From Bacteroidota bacterium (lineage in GTDB: Bacteria; Bacteroidota; Ignavibacteria; UBA10030; SZUA-254), in assembly GCA_036522515.1 (NCBI GenBank), contig DATDFQ010000056.1, forward strand, positions 248,001 to 312,000: a DNA stretch of 64,000 nt, in the 5' to 3' direction. Each line of letters starts with the position of its first letter. Positions within the stretch are counted from its first letter, which is position 1. Shown here piece by piece: positions 50,733-59,491 of this stretch. The notes beneath the pieces are model-generated. The model did no database searches. It worked only from the letters and a program-made list of their open reading frames with translations, and had not been told where the DNA came from. Position numbers and translations under genes: made by a program.

Positions 50733-52192
50733 CCCTCAGGATCACGAATACGCTCACGCGCCGGAAGGAAGAGTTTACCCCGCTCGTCAAGGGTCAGGTG
50801 GGCATGTATGTCTGCGGGCCGACGGTCTACGGGCATTCCCACATCGGTCACGCCAAGAGCTATGTGTCGTTCGACGTCATCCTCCGCTACCTCCGGTTCC
50901 TCGGGTACAAGGTCCTTTATGTCCAGAACATCACCGACGTCGGGCATTTAACCGACGACGCGGACGAGGGAGAGGATAAGATCGAGCGGCGCTCGAAGAT
51001 CGACCGGATCCACCCGATGCAGCTTGTCGAGACGTACACCCGCAGCTATTTCGAGGATATGGATGCCTTGAATGTGCTGCGCCCCGACATCTCTCCCCGA
51101 GCCACCGGGCATATCATCGAACAAATCGAGCTCGTCAGGGAGCTGATAGCGAAGGGTTTTGCCTACGAGGTGAACGGCTCCGTCTACTTCGACGTCTCCC
51201 GTGACAAGGAGTACGGCAAACTTTCGGGCCGAAGGCTGGATGAACTCGAATCCGGCACCCGCGTCGAGGTGAGCCCGGAAAAGCGGCACCCGAACGACTT
51301 CGCCCTCTGGAAAAACGCCGGGACGGGCCATATCATGCAGTGGCCGAGCCCCTGGGGCTCCGGTTTCCCCGGATGGCACGCCGAGTGCTCCGCGATGGCG
51401 ATGAAATACCTCGGCGAAACGTTCGATATTCACGGAGGCGGGCTGGACAATCAGTTTCCCCATCATGAGTGCGAGATCGCCCAGAGCGAGTGCGCCACCG
51501 GGAAGCCGTTCGTCCGGTACTGGATTCACAACAACCTGGTGACCGTCGGCGGGCAGAAGATGGGAAAGTCGCTGGGGAACGTCATCTCCCTCAAGGACGC
51601 CTTCCGGAGGCACTCGCCGTATGTCGTCAGGTTCTTCATCCTTCAGAGTCATTACAGAAGCACTCTCGATTTTTCGGATGAAGCCCTCGACGGCGCCGCG
51701 AGGGGCCTGGAAAAACTGGTGAACACGGTGCGAAACGTCCGCGCCGAACTCGGGAAGAATGGCTCGGGCGCTTCACAAGCGTCCGCAGCCACGGAAATCG
51801 ATCCCGCGGGCGTCCGGACCAGGTTTCTCGAGGCGATGGACGACGATTTCAATGCACCGCAGGCGATCGCGGTGCTCTTTGACCTGAGCCGCCAGGTGAA
51901 CAACGCCCTCTCGGGCGGGACGCTCCCGGCTCAGGCGCTCGAGGCGGTCCTCCGTTTGTACGAGGAACTGGGCGGAACGATCCTGGGGATTCTCCCGGGC
52001 GACGGCACCGCGGGCTCCCAGGGCGACCGCTCTCTCGAGCCGGAGCTGATTCAAGAGATGATCGATCTCCGCAAGGAGGTGCGGGCTCAGAGGCTCTTCC
52101 CCCTGTCAGACCGGATCAGAGACGGGCTCGCGCGCCTGGGGATCGTGCTGGAAGATAAAAAAGACGGGACGGTCTGGAAGCGTACGCCCTGA
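50729..52192 (+). CDS. cysS: Cysteinyl-tRNA synthetase
   Basis: 487 residues. Class I signature near residue 36: GPTVYGHSHIGHAKSYVS; zinc ligands in YVCGPTVYG, ECSAMAMKYLG and HHECEIAQSE; the KMSKS loop appears as QKMGKSLGNVI. The stop TGA lies in the loop of the hairpin at 52181-52204 shared with the convergent cyclase gene. Confidence 0.97.
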   Translation: MTLRITNTLTRRKEEFTPLVKGQVGMYVCGPTVYGHSHIGHAKSYVSFDVILRYLRFLGYKVLYVQNITDVGHLTDDADEGEDKIERRSKIDRIHPMQLVETYTRSYFEDMDALNVLRPDISPRATGHIIEQIELVRELIAKGFAYEVNGSVYFDVSRDKEYGKLSGRRLDELESGTRVEVSPEKRHPNDFALWKNAGTGHIMQWPSPWGSGFPGWHAECSAMAMKYLGETFDIHGGGLDNQFPHHECEIAQSECATGKPFVRYWIHNNLVTVGGQKMGKSLGNVISLKDAFRRHSPYVVRFFILQSHYRSTLDFSDEALDGAARGLEKLVNTVRNVRAELGKNGSGASQASAATEIDPAGVRTRFLEAMDDDFNAPQAIAVLFDLSRQVNNALSGGTLPAQALEAVLRLYEELGGTILGILPGDGTAGSQGDRSLEPELIQEMIDLRKEVRAQRLFPLSDRIRDGLARLGIVLEDKKDGTVWKRTP

Positions 52193-52204
52193 CTAGGGCG
52201 TGCG
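52181..52204. terminator. Hairpin whose loop carries both stop codons of convergent genes
   Basis: CGTACGCCC (52181-52189) pairs with GGGCGTGCG (52196-52204), nine pairs with one G-T. The six-base loop TGACTA is the cysS stop (TGA) plus the complement of the cyclase stop (TAG). No T-run, so intrinsic termination is uncertain. Confidence 0.55.
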
Positions 52205-53212
52205 CCACTCGTAGACCTCGTAGCCGTCGACGACCGTGCCCGCCGGCTCGAATCCGGAACGCTCGTTGAGAGGTTCGATCGCCGGCTTCGCGACGCTGAC
52301 GGTGTTCGGTTTCGCTTTCTTCTGGATGTGAGCGGCGATATCGATCACGCGGTCGCTGACTTCCTCGAGAGGGAGGGTGTCGTCAAAGTAGACGAACCCC
52401 GCGTTCACTCCGCATCTTACCCTGAAATTTCCCCGGATCGTTTTGACGTTTCTGTTAAAGGGGTCGAGTCCGTTGATGACCTCCCGGGCCGCGCGTACGG
52501 CCGCATCGACCGTCGTAAAGCAGCTCATGACGCCGTCCGGCGTCCAGGTCGCCTTCAGGCATCCGGACTGCGAGAGCTTCCCCTCTACGAACCGTTTATA
52601 TTCCTTGAAATCGTGCTCAACGGACGCCCGCTCTTCCGCCATCTTGAGGCCGGTGGAATCGACGACGTCGATCGAGAGGAACGCGAGATCTTTCCCCATC
52701 TCATCGAGCCGTTTCTTCGTCTCGGCGAAATCCCTCAGGAGCTCCTCCCGTTCCTTCCGCCGGGCGGTCTTGAGCGCCTCCAGCTTCCGGTTGAGCGGCG
52801 AGAGAATGATCGCATTGTCCGAAAGATTCATTTGCGTCTTCCAGACGTCCAGGTTCGCCTTATATTTGAGGTATTCGGCCTTGTTGTGAAGCCGTTCCCC
52901 CGCGCGGCTGATGGTGCCGCTCAGGATGAACATGCCGACCATGATGATCCAGCGCGTCATATCCTTCCCCGCGATCCTGGTCGGAATCCAGTTCTTCACG
53001 GCCCCCTCGATGATCCGCTCCGCCGCAAGCGCCGAACGAATATAGGAAAACGATTGGGCGTCCTCGAGGACCGGAACCACGAATGTGAGGATCACCAGCA
53101 GAATCACGGCGATCATCATCCCGCTCAGGACCCGCGCGCCGAGGGCTGTGAGACCGAGAACAAACGGTCTCACGGATCCGCCGGTCTCACCGTTGTTGAA
53201 GGGATTCGCCAT
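52193..53212 (-). CDS. Class III adenylate/guanylate cyclase-like protein, probably inactive variant
   Basis: 339 residues. Two N-terminal membrane segments (MMIAVILLVILTFVVPVL and WIIMVGMFILSGTIS), a coiled coil (LEALKTARRKEREELLRDFA), then a cyclase homology domain (about 175-335). Metal-binding Asp residues are present in FLSIDVVDSTGLK and WTPDGVMSCF. The transition-state Asn and Arg of the usual VNxAaRL are replaced: DRVIDIAAHIQKKA has Asp and His. It may be a regulatory pseudo-cyclase. Promoter at 53221; the mRNA would be nearly leaderless. Confidence 0.82.
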   Translation of the reverse strand: MANPFNNGETGGSVRPFVLGLTALGARVLSGMMIAVILLVILTFVVPVLEDAQSFSYIRSALAAERIIEGAVKNWIPTRIAGKDMTRWIIMVGMFILSGTISRAGERLHNKAEYLKYKANLDVWKTQMNLSDNAIILSPLNRKLEALKTARRKEREELLRDFAETKKRLDEMGKDLAFLSIDVVDSTGLKMAEERASVEHDFKEYKRFVEGKLSQSGCLKATWTPDGVMSCFTTVDAAVRAAREVINGLDPFNRNVKTIRGNFRVRCGVNAGFVYFDDTLPLEEVSDRVIDIAAHIQKKAKPNTVSVAKPAIEPLNERSGFEPAGTVVDGYEVYEWRTP

Positions 53213-53220
53213 GGCAATGT

Positions 53221-53249
53221 ATGGTACTTAACCATCGTTTGAGAGTCAA
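53221..53249 (-). promoter_or_regulatory. Promoter of the cyclase-like gene
   Basis: TTGACT, 17 bases, TACCAT on the minus strand. The -10 box ends 8 bases before the ATG at 53212, so transcription would begin within about 2 nt of the start codon. Confidence 0.6.
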
Positions 53250-53285
53250 GAAAGCGTCCGGATCGGTTGCGTCTTACCTTGCCAT

Positions 53286-53396
53286 TGTCATCCTGAGCAC
53301 ATTCGCTTCGCTCAGTGTAAACTCCGCAAAGGATCTCTGTCCGCTCGGAACCCAAGAAGCTAGATCCTTCGGTCGCCACGCTCCCTCAGGATGACA
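53286..53396. repeat. Long palindromic repeat, family A, copy 4 (expanded)
   Basis: TGTCATCCTGAGCACATTCG ... CCCTCAGGATGACA, with about 30 extra bases in the left arm. Its right end touches the stop codon of the HDAC-like gene. Confidence 0.75.
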
Positions 53397-53397
53397 A

Positions 53398-54363
53398 CTA
53401 AGTGGAAACTGCGACCTTACCCCCGATCAGACTCCGGAGGTGCGCCTCGACGCTTTCTGAAAGAGCGGTGAGATGGTACCCGCCTTCGAGGACGGAGACG
53501 ATTCTTCCGTTGCAGACCTTCTCTGCCGTCTCCATCACGAGCGAGGTGAGCCGTCCGAACGAGCCGGCCGAGAGATTCATGTTGGCGAGCGGGTCGTCGC
53601 GGTGCGCGTCGAAACCCGCGGAGATGACGATCAGGTCCGGACGGTACCGCTCGATGGCCGGGAGGATCTCCCCCCGGAATGCGGCGACATACTCCTTCTC
53701 CCCCGTGCCCGCCGGCATCGGAACGTTGAGCGTGAAGCCCGAACCCTCGCCCTCCCCGCGCTCCGGGCGGCTCCCGGTGCCGGGGTAAAATGGAAATTGG
53801 TGCGTGCTGATATAAAACACCGACGGGTCTTCATAAAAGATATTCTGCGTGCCGTTGCCGTGGTGCACGTCCCAGTCGATGACCGCCACGCGTCCGGCTC
53901 CATGCTTGTTCTGCGCATAGCGTGCGCCGATCGCCGCATTATTGAAGAGGCAGAACCCCATGACCTTGTCCCGCTCCGCATGGTGCCCCGGCGGCCTGAC
54001 GGCGCAGAACACGTTCCGGAGAACCCCCTGCATGACGGCATCGATCCCGGCGATGACGCCCCCCGCGGCAAGGAGCGCGACGTCACACGACTCCTTTGAG
54101 ACGTGGGTATCTCCCTCGTCGAGAACGGTCAATCCCTGTGCGCAGGATTCCCGAACGTACCGGATATGATCCGGCGTGTGGACTTCAGCAACCAGCTCTT
54201 CCGGCGCCCGGTCGATCGGGAGCGGATGGAGCGACGTCCAGAGAGAACTCGTCCGGAGGTGAGCCGAAAGGGAGCGGAGGCGTTCGGCGCGCTCGGGATG
54301 GCCCGGCCCGGTATCGTGGTCGAGAAAGCGGTCGTTCAAGACCAATCCGGTGCGCGAAGACAT
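53398..54363 (-). CDS. HDAC-family (acetoin utilisation/polyamine-type) deacetylase
   Basis: 321 residues from the ATG at 54363, one base after the VKOR stop. Zinc-dependent deacetylase fold: RPPGHHAERDKVMGFCLFNN (charge-relay His pair), VIDWDVHHGNGTQNIF (Asp/His zinc ligands), ISAGFDAHRDDPLA (second zinc Asp) and LEGGYHLTAL (Tyr). All catalytic residues are kept. Natural substrates may be acetylated polyamines or proteins. Confidence 0.93.
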   Translation of the reverse strand: MSSRTGLVLNDRFLDHDTGPGHPERAERLRSLSAHLRTSSLWTSLHPLPIDRAPEELVAEVHTPDHIRYVRESCAQGLTVLDEGDTHVSKESCDVALLAAGGVIAGIDAVMQGVLRNVFCAVRPPGHHAERDKVMGFCLFNNAAIGARYAQNKHGAGRVAVIDWDVHHGNGTQNIFYEDPSVFYISTHQFPFYPGTGSRPERGEGEGSGFTLNVPMPAGTGEKEYVAAFRGEILPAIERYRPDLIVISAGFDAHRDDPLANMNLSAGSFGRLTSLVMETAEKVCNGRIVSVLEGGYHLTALSESVEAHLRSLIGGKVAVST

Positions 54364-54364
54364 G

Positions 54365-54790
54365 TCAGTCAAAGAGCCGGGCAACGAGAAAGCCGAAAAT
54401 GAGCGCGTTGAGGAGGTGGCTCGTCAGGCAGAGCACGCAAGACACCCTGAGAATGGAGATGAGCGAATAGACGAGGTAAATGCCCATGACGACCGTCAGG
54501 GCGGAGAGGGCGATCAACACCTCGTGGAAGAGCGTCGAAGACCCGGACGGGGCGACCGCGAAATAGAAGACTCCCGCATAGTAACCGAGGCCGAGGAGAG
54601 AGTTCGGCACTCCCAGCAGGCGTGCCTGCCGGGTGTCCACGATTGCGGCGCATTCATTGCCGGTCATACGACAGAATTTCGGTATGTACCGCTGGTCCGG
54701 ACTGACCAGCCGGTAGGTCACCAGCGTAAAGTAGAGGGAAATGAGAAAGCCCGCGCCGGAGAACAGCAGCAATCCTGCCGGGATAAGCAT
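54365..54790 (-). CDS. VKOR-family thiol oxidoreductase
   Basis: 141 residues, four membrane helices. Active-site CxxC is VSCVLCLTSH (about residues 115-125); the loop cysteine pair appears as FCRMTGNECAAIVDTRQARL; the Ser/Gly-rich VPNSLLGLGYYAG is the quinone pocket. It reoxidises periplasmic disulfide catalysts using quinone; no fused or adjacent thioredoxin-like partner is seen. Promoter at 54797 gives a leaderless mRNA. Confidence 0.92.
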   Translation of the reverse strand: MLIPAGLLLFSGAGFLISLYFTLVTYRLVSPDQRYIPKFCRMTGNECAAIVDTRQARLLGVPNSLLGLGYYAGVFYFAVAPSGSSTLFHEVLIALSALTVVMGIYLVYSLISILRVSCVLCLTSHLLNALIFGFLVARLFD

Positions 54791-54796
54791 TGCAAC

Positions 54797-54825
54797 AAGA
54801 TACCAATTGTTCGGATGGGCTTCAA
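54797..54825 (-). promoter_or_regulatory. Promoter of the VKOR-deacetylase operon, probably leaderless
   Basis: TTGAAG, 17 bases, TATCTT on the minus strand; seven bases after the -10 box is the A of the ATG at 54790. Confidence 0.55.
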
Positions 54826-54827
54826 GC

Positions 54828-55035
54828 CCGCGACCTAAAGGTCGCGCCTACCGATCGCTCGGGCTTGGTAGGCGCAGGCTTTAGCCTGCGTTAAACGGCA
54901 CGCGACCTAAAGGTTGCGCCTACCGATCGCTCACTCGTTCCCACGCTCTGCGTGGGAACGCATACCGCGGCGCTCCGCGCCGCAACCCGGCGCCGACCCG
55001 AAACCGCCTTTGTAGGGGCGAGGCATGCCTCGCCC
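54828..55035. repeat. Cluster of palindromes, families C, D, E, B
   Basis: Three family C elements (54828-54853, 54867-54891, 54899-54924), then CCCACGCTCTGCGTGGG (54940-54956), CGGCGCTCCGCGCCG (54967-54981) and GTAGGGGCGAGGCATGCCTC type (55012-55035). The D-E-B order equals that at 20516-20706. It occupies most of the gap 54791-55220; nothing recognisable is in 55036-55220. Confidence 0.75.
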
Positions 55036-55220
55036 GTCCTGAAACGGCCGGCAAACTTGCAATTGAACGCGGAGATCGGTACGTTTAACCCTGAGGTGTG
55101 CAACAGAACCCATCCTCGGTCTTTCTCTTCCGTTGTGAATCCCACGATGGTCGGAACGGGGGCACCATCCCCCCAGCGCAGCATCTCGTCAAACCATGCG
55201 GGTGATCGTCTGATTGCCGC

Positions 55221-55628
55221 ATGAGCCTTCCGCTCGAAGAGCGCTTGCGGGAAGCATTGAGCGAGGTCATCGACGGCCGGAGCGTCAAGCGCGGAAGGCA
55301 CGAACTCGTCTATGAGGGGGAAGACCTTACACCCGTTTTTGTGAGCGAGCTCGTCCGGCACGGCTACGTGCCGGCAACGGTGGAAGCGGTGAAGGTGGAG
55401 CCGGGCGAACGCGTCCCTGCATTTTTCATCGACCGCCGCGTCGCTTATTTCGGATGGGTGTTCTGGGAGCAATTCACGAGCTGGAAACTCCGGAAGCTCT
55501 GGGGCTCGGTCATCAAGAACGAACTCGGGGATTGGGAGATTCAGATTCCGGCCACGCGCAGCACCGTCATCTACTCCAACGAATCGTTAAAGCTGGAAAT
55601 GGACATCGATCACCCGCCCGAATTCTGA
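55221..55628 (+). CDS. Protein of unknown function
   Basis: 135 residues, no signal peptide or membrane segment. N-terminal charged helix (LPLEERLREALSEVIDG), then a mixed alpha/beta domain with aromatic-rich FFIDRRVAYFGWVFWEQF and an acidic end (LKLEMDIDHPPEF). Codon use resembles the neighbours. I recognise no family. It converges on the DoxX gene, 19 bases apart, and follows the repeat cluster, with no clear promoter. Confidence 0.6.
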   Translation: MSLPLEERLREALSEVIDGRSVKRGRHELVYEGEDLTPVFVSELVRHGYVPATVEAVKVEPGERVPAFFIDRRVAYFGWVFWEQFTSWKLRKLWGSVIKNELGDWEIQIPATRSTVIYSNESLKLEMDIDHPPEF

Positions 55629-55647
55629 GCCCGGCGGCAAACCTCCG

Positions 55648-56118
55648 TTACCAGAGCAAGCCTTTCGGGTTCGAAGCCGCAAGCATCGCGTCGACGCCTC
55701 CCCAGCGGCCGCCGCGCGCCAGGAAGACAACCAGCAGGCCGGCGAGGAGCAGACACGCCCACGGAGAACCGAAGAAATTCAGGGAGAAGAGATTCCCGGT
55801 GGCAGCGTGGAAATTCAGCACCATGAAGATCGCAATCAGTGAGGAAAGTCTCGCGAGGAGCCCGAGAATGAGCGAGACCCCCACCGCCGTTTCCCCGACG
55901 GCCATGAGTGTCGACCAGATGCGCTCATACGGCATCGCGACATGTTCGAGATAATATAACTGGGGGCCGGTGGCGCGCTGGTGATAATTATTCAGCGAGG
56001 ACGTCAAAGGCTCCGGATTGTTCAGCCAACCGTCGTGGACTTTCCCGAGGCCGAGGTTGAGAAACAACCCTCCGATCGCCAGCCGGAGGATGAAAATTTG
56101 GATCGTGTGCAATTTCAC
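55648..56118 (-). CDS. DoxX-family membrane protein
   Basis: 156 residues from the GTG at 56118, which has AGGAG 6 bases upstream; a frame to 56247 would overlap the rho gene. Four membrane segments: FILRLAIGGLFLNLGLGKVH, STLMAVGETAVGVSLILGLL, LSSLIAIFMVLNFHAA, WACLLLAGLLVVFLA. The N-terminal RLAIG..F...G..K pattern and GETAVGVSLILGLL are DoxX/TQO-like. Related proteins take part in quinone or thiosulfate redox chemistry; no specific role is seen here. Confidence 0.85.
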   Translation of the reverse strand: MKLHTIQIFILRLAIGGLFLNLGLGKVHDGWLNNPEPLTSSLNNYHQRATGPQLYYLEHVAMPYERIWSTLMAVGETAVGVSLILGLLARLSSLIAIFMVLNFHAATGNLFSLNFFGSPWACLLLAGLLVVFLARGGRWGGVDAMLAASNPKGLLW

Positions 56119-56173
56119 AAGCAGCTCCTGATGTGGGTGTAAAATATATGAAAATTTCGGGGTATAAAGAAGC

Positions 56174-57283
56174 ATGATTGAAAGTACGTGTAGCGGCCTT
56201 TTGGAATTGGACGGCCGCAGGGGCGGCCACCTCCGCCGTCTCTCCATCGAACTCGACAGATCTCCCGCCGATCCCTATGTCTCCCCCTCCATGATCAGTC
56301 GATTCGTCCTGAGAAGCGCCTGTTTCATTGAATGTACGACCAAGCGCGGCGACCAGGGGAAACAGGACGTGGCCGGAATCAAGTCGATCAACGGCTTGGA
56401 GCCGGAAGAATGGAAATATGTCGAGGATTTTGCCCGGCGCACTGCGGTCGACCCGAGCGAGCGAATCAGGCTTACCACCACACCGGCCGGGGTCTCCATG
56501 CGGGTTGTCGATCTCCTCTGTCCCGTCGGTAAAGGACAGCGGGCGCTCATCGTGGCGCCGCCCCGGTCGGGGAAGACCGTCCTGATGCAGCAATTTGCGG
56601 CGTCGATTTCCTCGAATCATCCGGAAATCCATCTCATGGTGCTGCTCGTCGACGAACGGCCCGAAGAAGTGACTGATATGAGCCGCACCATCAAGGGGGA
56701 AGTGTTCGCCAGCTCCAGCGACAGCGACAAGGAAAGCCATGTCCGCATCGCCCAGCTCGTCCTCGAATACGCGAAGCGCTATGTCGAGACGGGGAAGGAT
56801 GTCGTGTTGCTGCTCGATTCGCTGACGAAGATGGGACGGGCGTTCAACGCCGCTCAGCGGAGCAGCGGAAGGACGATGTCGGGCGGGGTCGACATCCGGG
56901 CCCTCGAAATTCCGAAGCGCATATTCGGTTCCGCCCGCGCCCTCGAGGGGGCGGGATCGCTGACGATCGTCGCCACGGCGCTCGTCGAGACCAACTCGCG
57001 TATGGATGAGTTGATCTTCCAGGAGTTCAAGGGGACCGGCAACATGGAACTCGTTCTCGACCGGGACCTCTCCAACGAACGGATCTATCCCGCCATCAAC
57101 ATACCGGAATCGGGGACGCGCAGGGAAGAGCTCCTCTTCGGAAACGACACCGGAAAGCATCATGCGCTCAGGCGGGCCCTGAACAGGATGAAACCGAAGG
57201 AAGCAATGCTCACGCTGCAAAAAGCGATCCAGCAGTATCCGACAAATGAAAAACTGCTCGACTACCTTGCAAAGAGCCTTTGA
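56174..57283 (+). CDS. rho: Short, divergent transcription termination factor Rho
   Basis: 369 residues, against about 420 or more for typical Rho: the N-terminal Rho_N helix bundle is absent. The cold-shock-like RNA-binding domain (about 8-75) has lost the FGFLR motif ([20 protein letters not shown]). The ATPase core is complete: P-loop [13 protein letters not shown] (about 130), [48 protein letters not shown]. The usual S-T-x-D-E-P-x-x-x-H segment reads [11 protein letters not shown]. Probably a Rho paralogue with altered RNA selection; a full-length Rho elsewhere is expected but not visible. The next gene starts within its stop (TTGA). Confidence 0.88.
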   Translation: MIESTCSGLLELDGRRGGHLRRLSIELDRSPADPYVSPSMISRFVLRSACFIECTTKRGDQGKQDVAGIKSINGLEPEEWKYVEDFARRTAVDPSERIRLTTTPAGVSMRVVDLLCPVGKGQRALIVAPPRSGKTVLMQQFAASISSNHPEIHLMVLLVDERPEEVTDMSRTIKGEVFASSSDSDKESHVRIAQLVLEYAKRYVETGKDVVLLLDSLTKMGRAFNAAQRSSGRTMSGGVDIRALEIPKRIFGSARALEGAGSLTIVATALVETNSRMDELIFQEFKGTGNMELVLDRDLSNERIYPAINIPESGTRREELLFGNDTGKHHALRRALNRMKPKEAMLTLQKAIQQYPTNEKLLDYLAKSL

Positions 57284-58179
57284 AACTTTCAATACACGTC
57301 GGTCCGGATTTTAACTTCTGGACGACCGTCTGCAGCCACGGTTGGTGCACCCTTCCCCCGTTCAACGCCGATAAAGAAGCGCGCGCGCTCGAACGGCCGT
57401 TCGAACTCTCCGGCGGCCGCGTGCTCAACGTCAGAATCAGGCACGCTTCGCGACGCCTCACCCTCGATCTTCCCTCGGTGCGAAGTCTTCCCCCCGGCGC
57501 GACGCGGGAACTCCTCTCCCAGGTCAAAAGCTGTTTGCGCATCGATGAGGATTACGCCGACTTTTACAGGATCGCGACGCATCACAAGGAATACCGGTGG
57601 GTCACCCGGGCCGGCGCCGGTCGATTGCTCCGGTCCCCGACTGTCTTTGAGGATCTGGTCAAGATGATCTGCACGACGAACTGCAGCTGGGCGCTGACCG
57701 AGATCATGGTCGGCAACCTCTGCCGGAAACTCGGGACGCCGGACGGAGACGGGTGGTTCACATTTCCGCGGCCGGAGGCTCTCGCCGGCTGCACGGAGAA
57801 GTACCTGAGATCACAAATCCGCGTGGGGTATCGCGCCCCCTACCTCCTGGAGGCTGCGCGGCGCGCGGCGTCGGGGGAACTCGATCTTGAATCCTGGCGC
57901 ACGCCGGGCCTTCCGGCATCCGAGCTCTACGACCGGCTCCGAACGGTCAAGGGGGTCGGGCCCTACGCCGCCGGCAATATCCTCAAACTCCTGGGACACT
58001 ACGACCATCTCGGCATCGACAGCTGGTGCAGGAAGAAGTTCTTCGAGATTCATCGAAAAGGGCGGAAGACGAGCGACAGGGTCATCGAACGGCACTACGA
58101 ACCGCTCGGGAAATGGAAGGGGCTCTTTTTCTGGATGGACCTTACGAAACACTGGTACGAGAAAGAATTTCCGTTCTGA
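57280..58179 (+). CDS. HhH-GPD DNA glycosylase (AlkA/OGG-like)
   Basis: 299 residues, TTG start overlapping the rho stop. The helix-hairpin-helix is LRTVKGVGPYAAGNILKLLG (about 210-229), followed by the catalytic Asp in LGIDSWCRKKFFE. The position of the OGG1 lyase Lys is not a Lys (GVGPYAAG), so a monofunctional glycosylase such as an AlkA-type enzyme is more likely. N-terminal domain with DFNFWTTVCSHGW resembles the AlkA/OGG N-domain. Confidence 0.88.
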   Translation: MKLSIHVGPDFNFWTTVCSHGWCTLPPFNADKEARALERPFELSGGRVLNVRIRHASRRLTLDLPSVRSLPPGATRELLSQVKSCLRIDEDYADFYRIATHHKEYRWVTRAGAGRLLRSPTVFEDLVKMICTTNCSWALTEIMVGNLCRKLGTPDGDGWFTFPRPEALAGCTEKYLRSQIRVGYRAPYLLEAARRAASGELDLESWRTPGLPASELYDRLRTVKGVGPYAAGNILKLLGHYDHLGIDSWCRKKFFEIHRKGRKTSDRVIERHYEPLGKWKGLFFWMDLTKHWYEKEFPF

Positions 58180-58220
58180 CCGGCAAGTGTCAGTCCTCCC
58201 GAACAACATGAGAACCTCAG

Positions 58221-59480
58221 ATGGCGCATAAGAAGGGACCCATCAACATTTGGAGGGAAATGAAGCCCGCCTCGCTGCGCAGATTCGGTCTCGCTGCGTT
58301 TCTCCTCTTTAGCGTGCTGGGATTGCTCTCCATTCTGATGGAGTCGGAGCTGCGGCCCCACCGGTGGGTCTTCGTAGTGGTCCAGTGCGCGGCGTACGGC
58401 GGTCTCGCTGCAAGTCTCGTCCTCTCTCCCATCAGGCGCTGGTGGATCACCGTGTTTCTCCTCGCTCTCTGGTCCGCGGTCCTTGTCTTGAATTCCGGCG
58501 GGATCTCGTTCGTGTTCAACGAACAGGGCTTCCGGGTCCATCTCGGGAGTGCAATCGGAAGCTCCGACATCAAGGCGGCGGTCAAACAACCCGGGGAACC
58601 TCTCGTGTTGACCCCCGAGGAACTCAGCGCGATCTACACGCAGCGAGCCATCATCGGAACCGCGGCGATCTTCCTCCTTGTCCTCGGATATGTGACGTTT
58701 ATCCGGGTTGTCCGCCTGGAGGTCAGGGAGCGCGCCCGGCTCGAGACCGAAGTCACCATCGCCCGCGATATTCAGCAGTCGCTCTTGCCCCAGGCGCCGC
58801 TGAAGACTGCATGGTGCGAGATCGCCGGTCTTACCGTCCCGATGACCGAGGTGGGAGGAGACTACTTCGACTGCGTGGAGCTGCCGGGGGAGATGATCGC
58901 AATCGCGATCGCGGATGTGACGGGTCATGGGGTCGGTGCGGGGATTCTCTCCGCGATGACCAAGAGCGCATTCCATTCGGAGCTCGAGCACGACACATCT
59001 CCCGATCTGGTCCTGCGGAACGTGAACCGGACCGTGCGCACGTTGTCGGATGAGAAGACCTTCGTGACATTCGCGTACCTCCGGTTGGAGAGGAAAAACG
59101 GGAGAGGTCTCTTATCGACAGCCGGACATCCCCCCATATTCCACCGGGATGGACGGACCGGGACGATCACGCAGCTCCGCACGGCGGCGCTCGGGCTCGG
59201 CATGCGGGACGACGCCCGTTTCAGCAACCTCGAGCTCCCCTGCGCGCCGGGTGACCGCCTGCTGCTCTACACCGACGGGGCGCTCGAACTTACCAACCGC
59301 AAGGGAGAGCAGTTCGGAAGCGACCGGCTGGCGGAAACCTTCAGGGCGCAGGACGGAGGGCCGGAGAAGATCTGCGCGGGGATTGTTTCGGAACTCCGCT
59401 CGTTCTCAGGCGATGAAGAGTTTCGCGACGATGTCACTCTGGTTTGCATCGGGCTGTCTGCCGGGATGTCTGGCGCGTAG
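58221..59480 (+). CDS. SpoIIE/RsbU-type PP2C phosphatase with membrane domain
   Basis: 419 residues. Membrane segments in residues about 20-95 and a further one at about 145-165, then a short coiled linker (RLETEVTIARDIQQSLLPQA) and the PP2C domain. Metal-binding residues: VGGDYFDCVEL, IADVTGHGVGAGILSAM, DDVTLV near the end. Dephosphorylates a STAS antagonist, possibly the one at 20054. The following two CDP-alcohol transferase genes (11 and 5 bases apart) share its operon. Confidence 0.93.
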   Translation: MAHKKGPINIWREMKPASLRRFGLAAFLLFSVLGLLSILMESELRPHRWVFVVVQCAAYGGLAASLVLSPIRRWWITVFLLALWSAVLVLNSGGISFVFNEQGFRVHLGSAIGSSDIKAAVKQPGEPLVLTPEELSAIYTQRAIIGTAAIFLLVLGYVTFIRVVRLEVRERARLETEVTIARDIQQSLLPQAPLKTAWCEIAGLTVPMTEVGGDYFDCVELPGEMIAIAIADVTGHGVGAGILSAMTKSAFHSELEHDTSPDLVLRNVNRTVRTLSDEKTFVTFAYLRLERKNGRGLLSTAGHPPIFHRDGRTGTITQLRTAALGLGMRDDARFSNLELPCAPGDRLLLYTDGALELTNRKGEQFGSDRLAETFRAQDGGPEKICAGIVSELRSFSGDEEFRDDVTLVCIGLSAGMSGA

Positions 59481-59491
59481 AGTGTCTGCCG

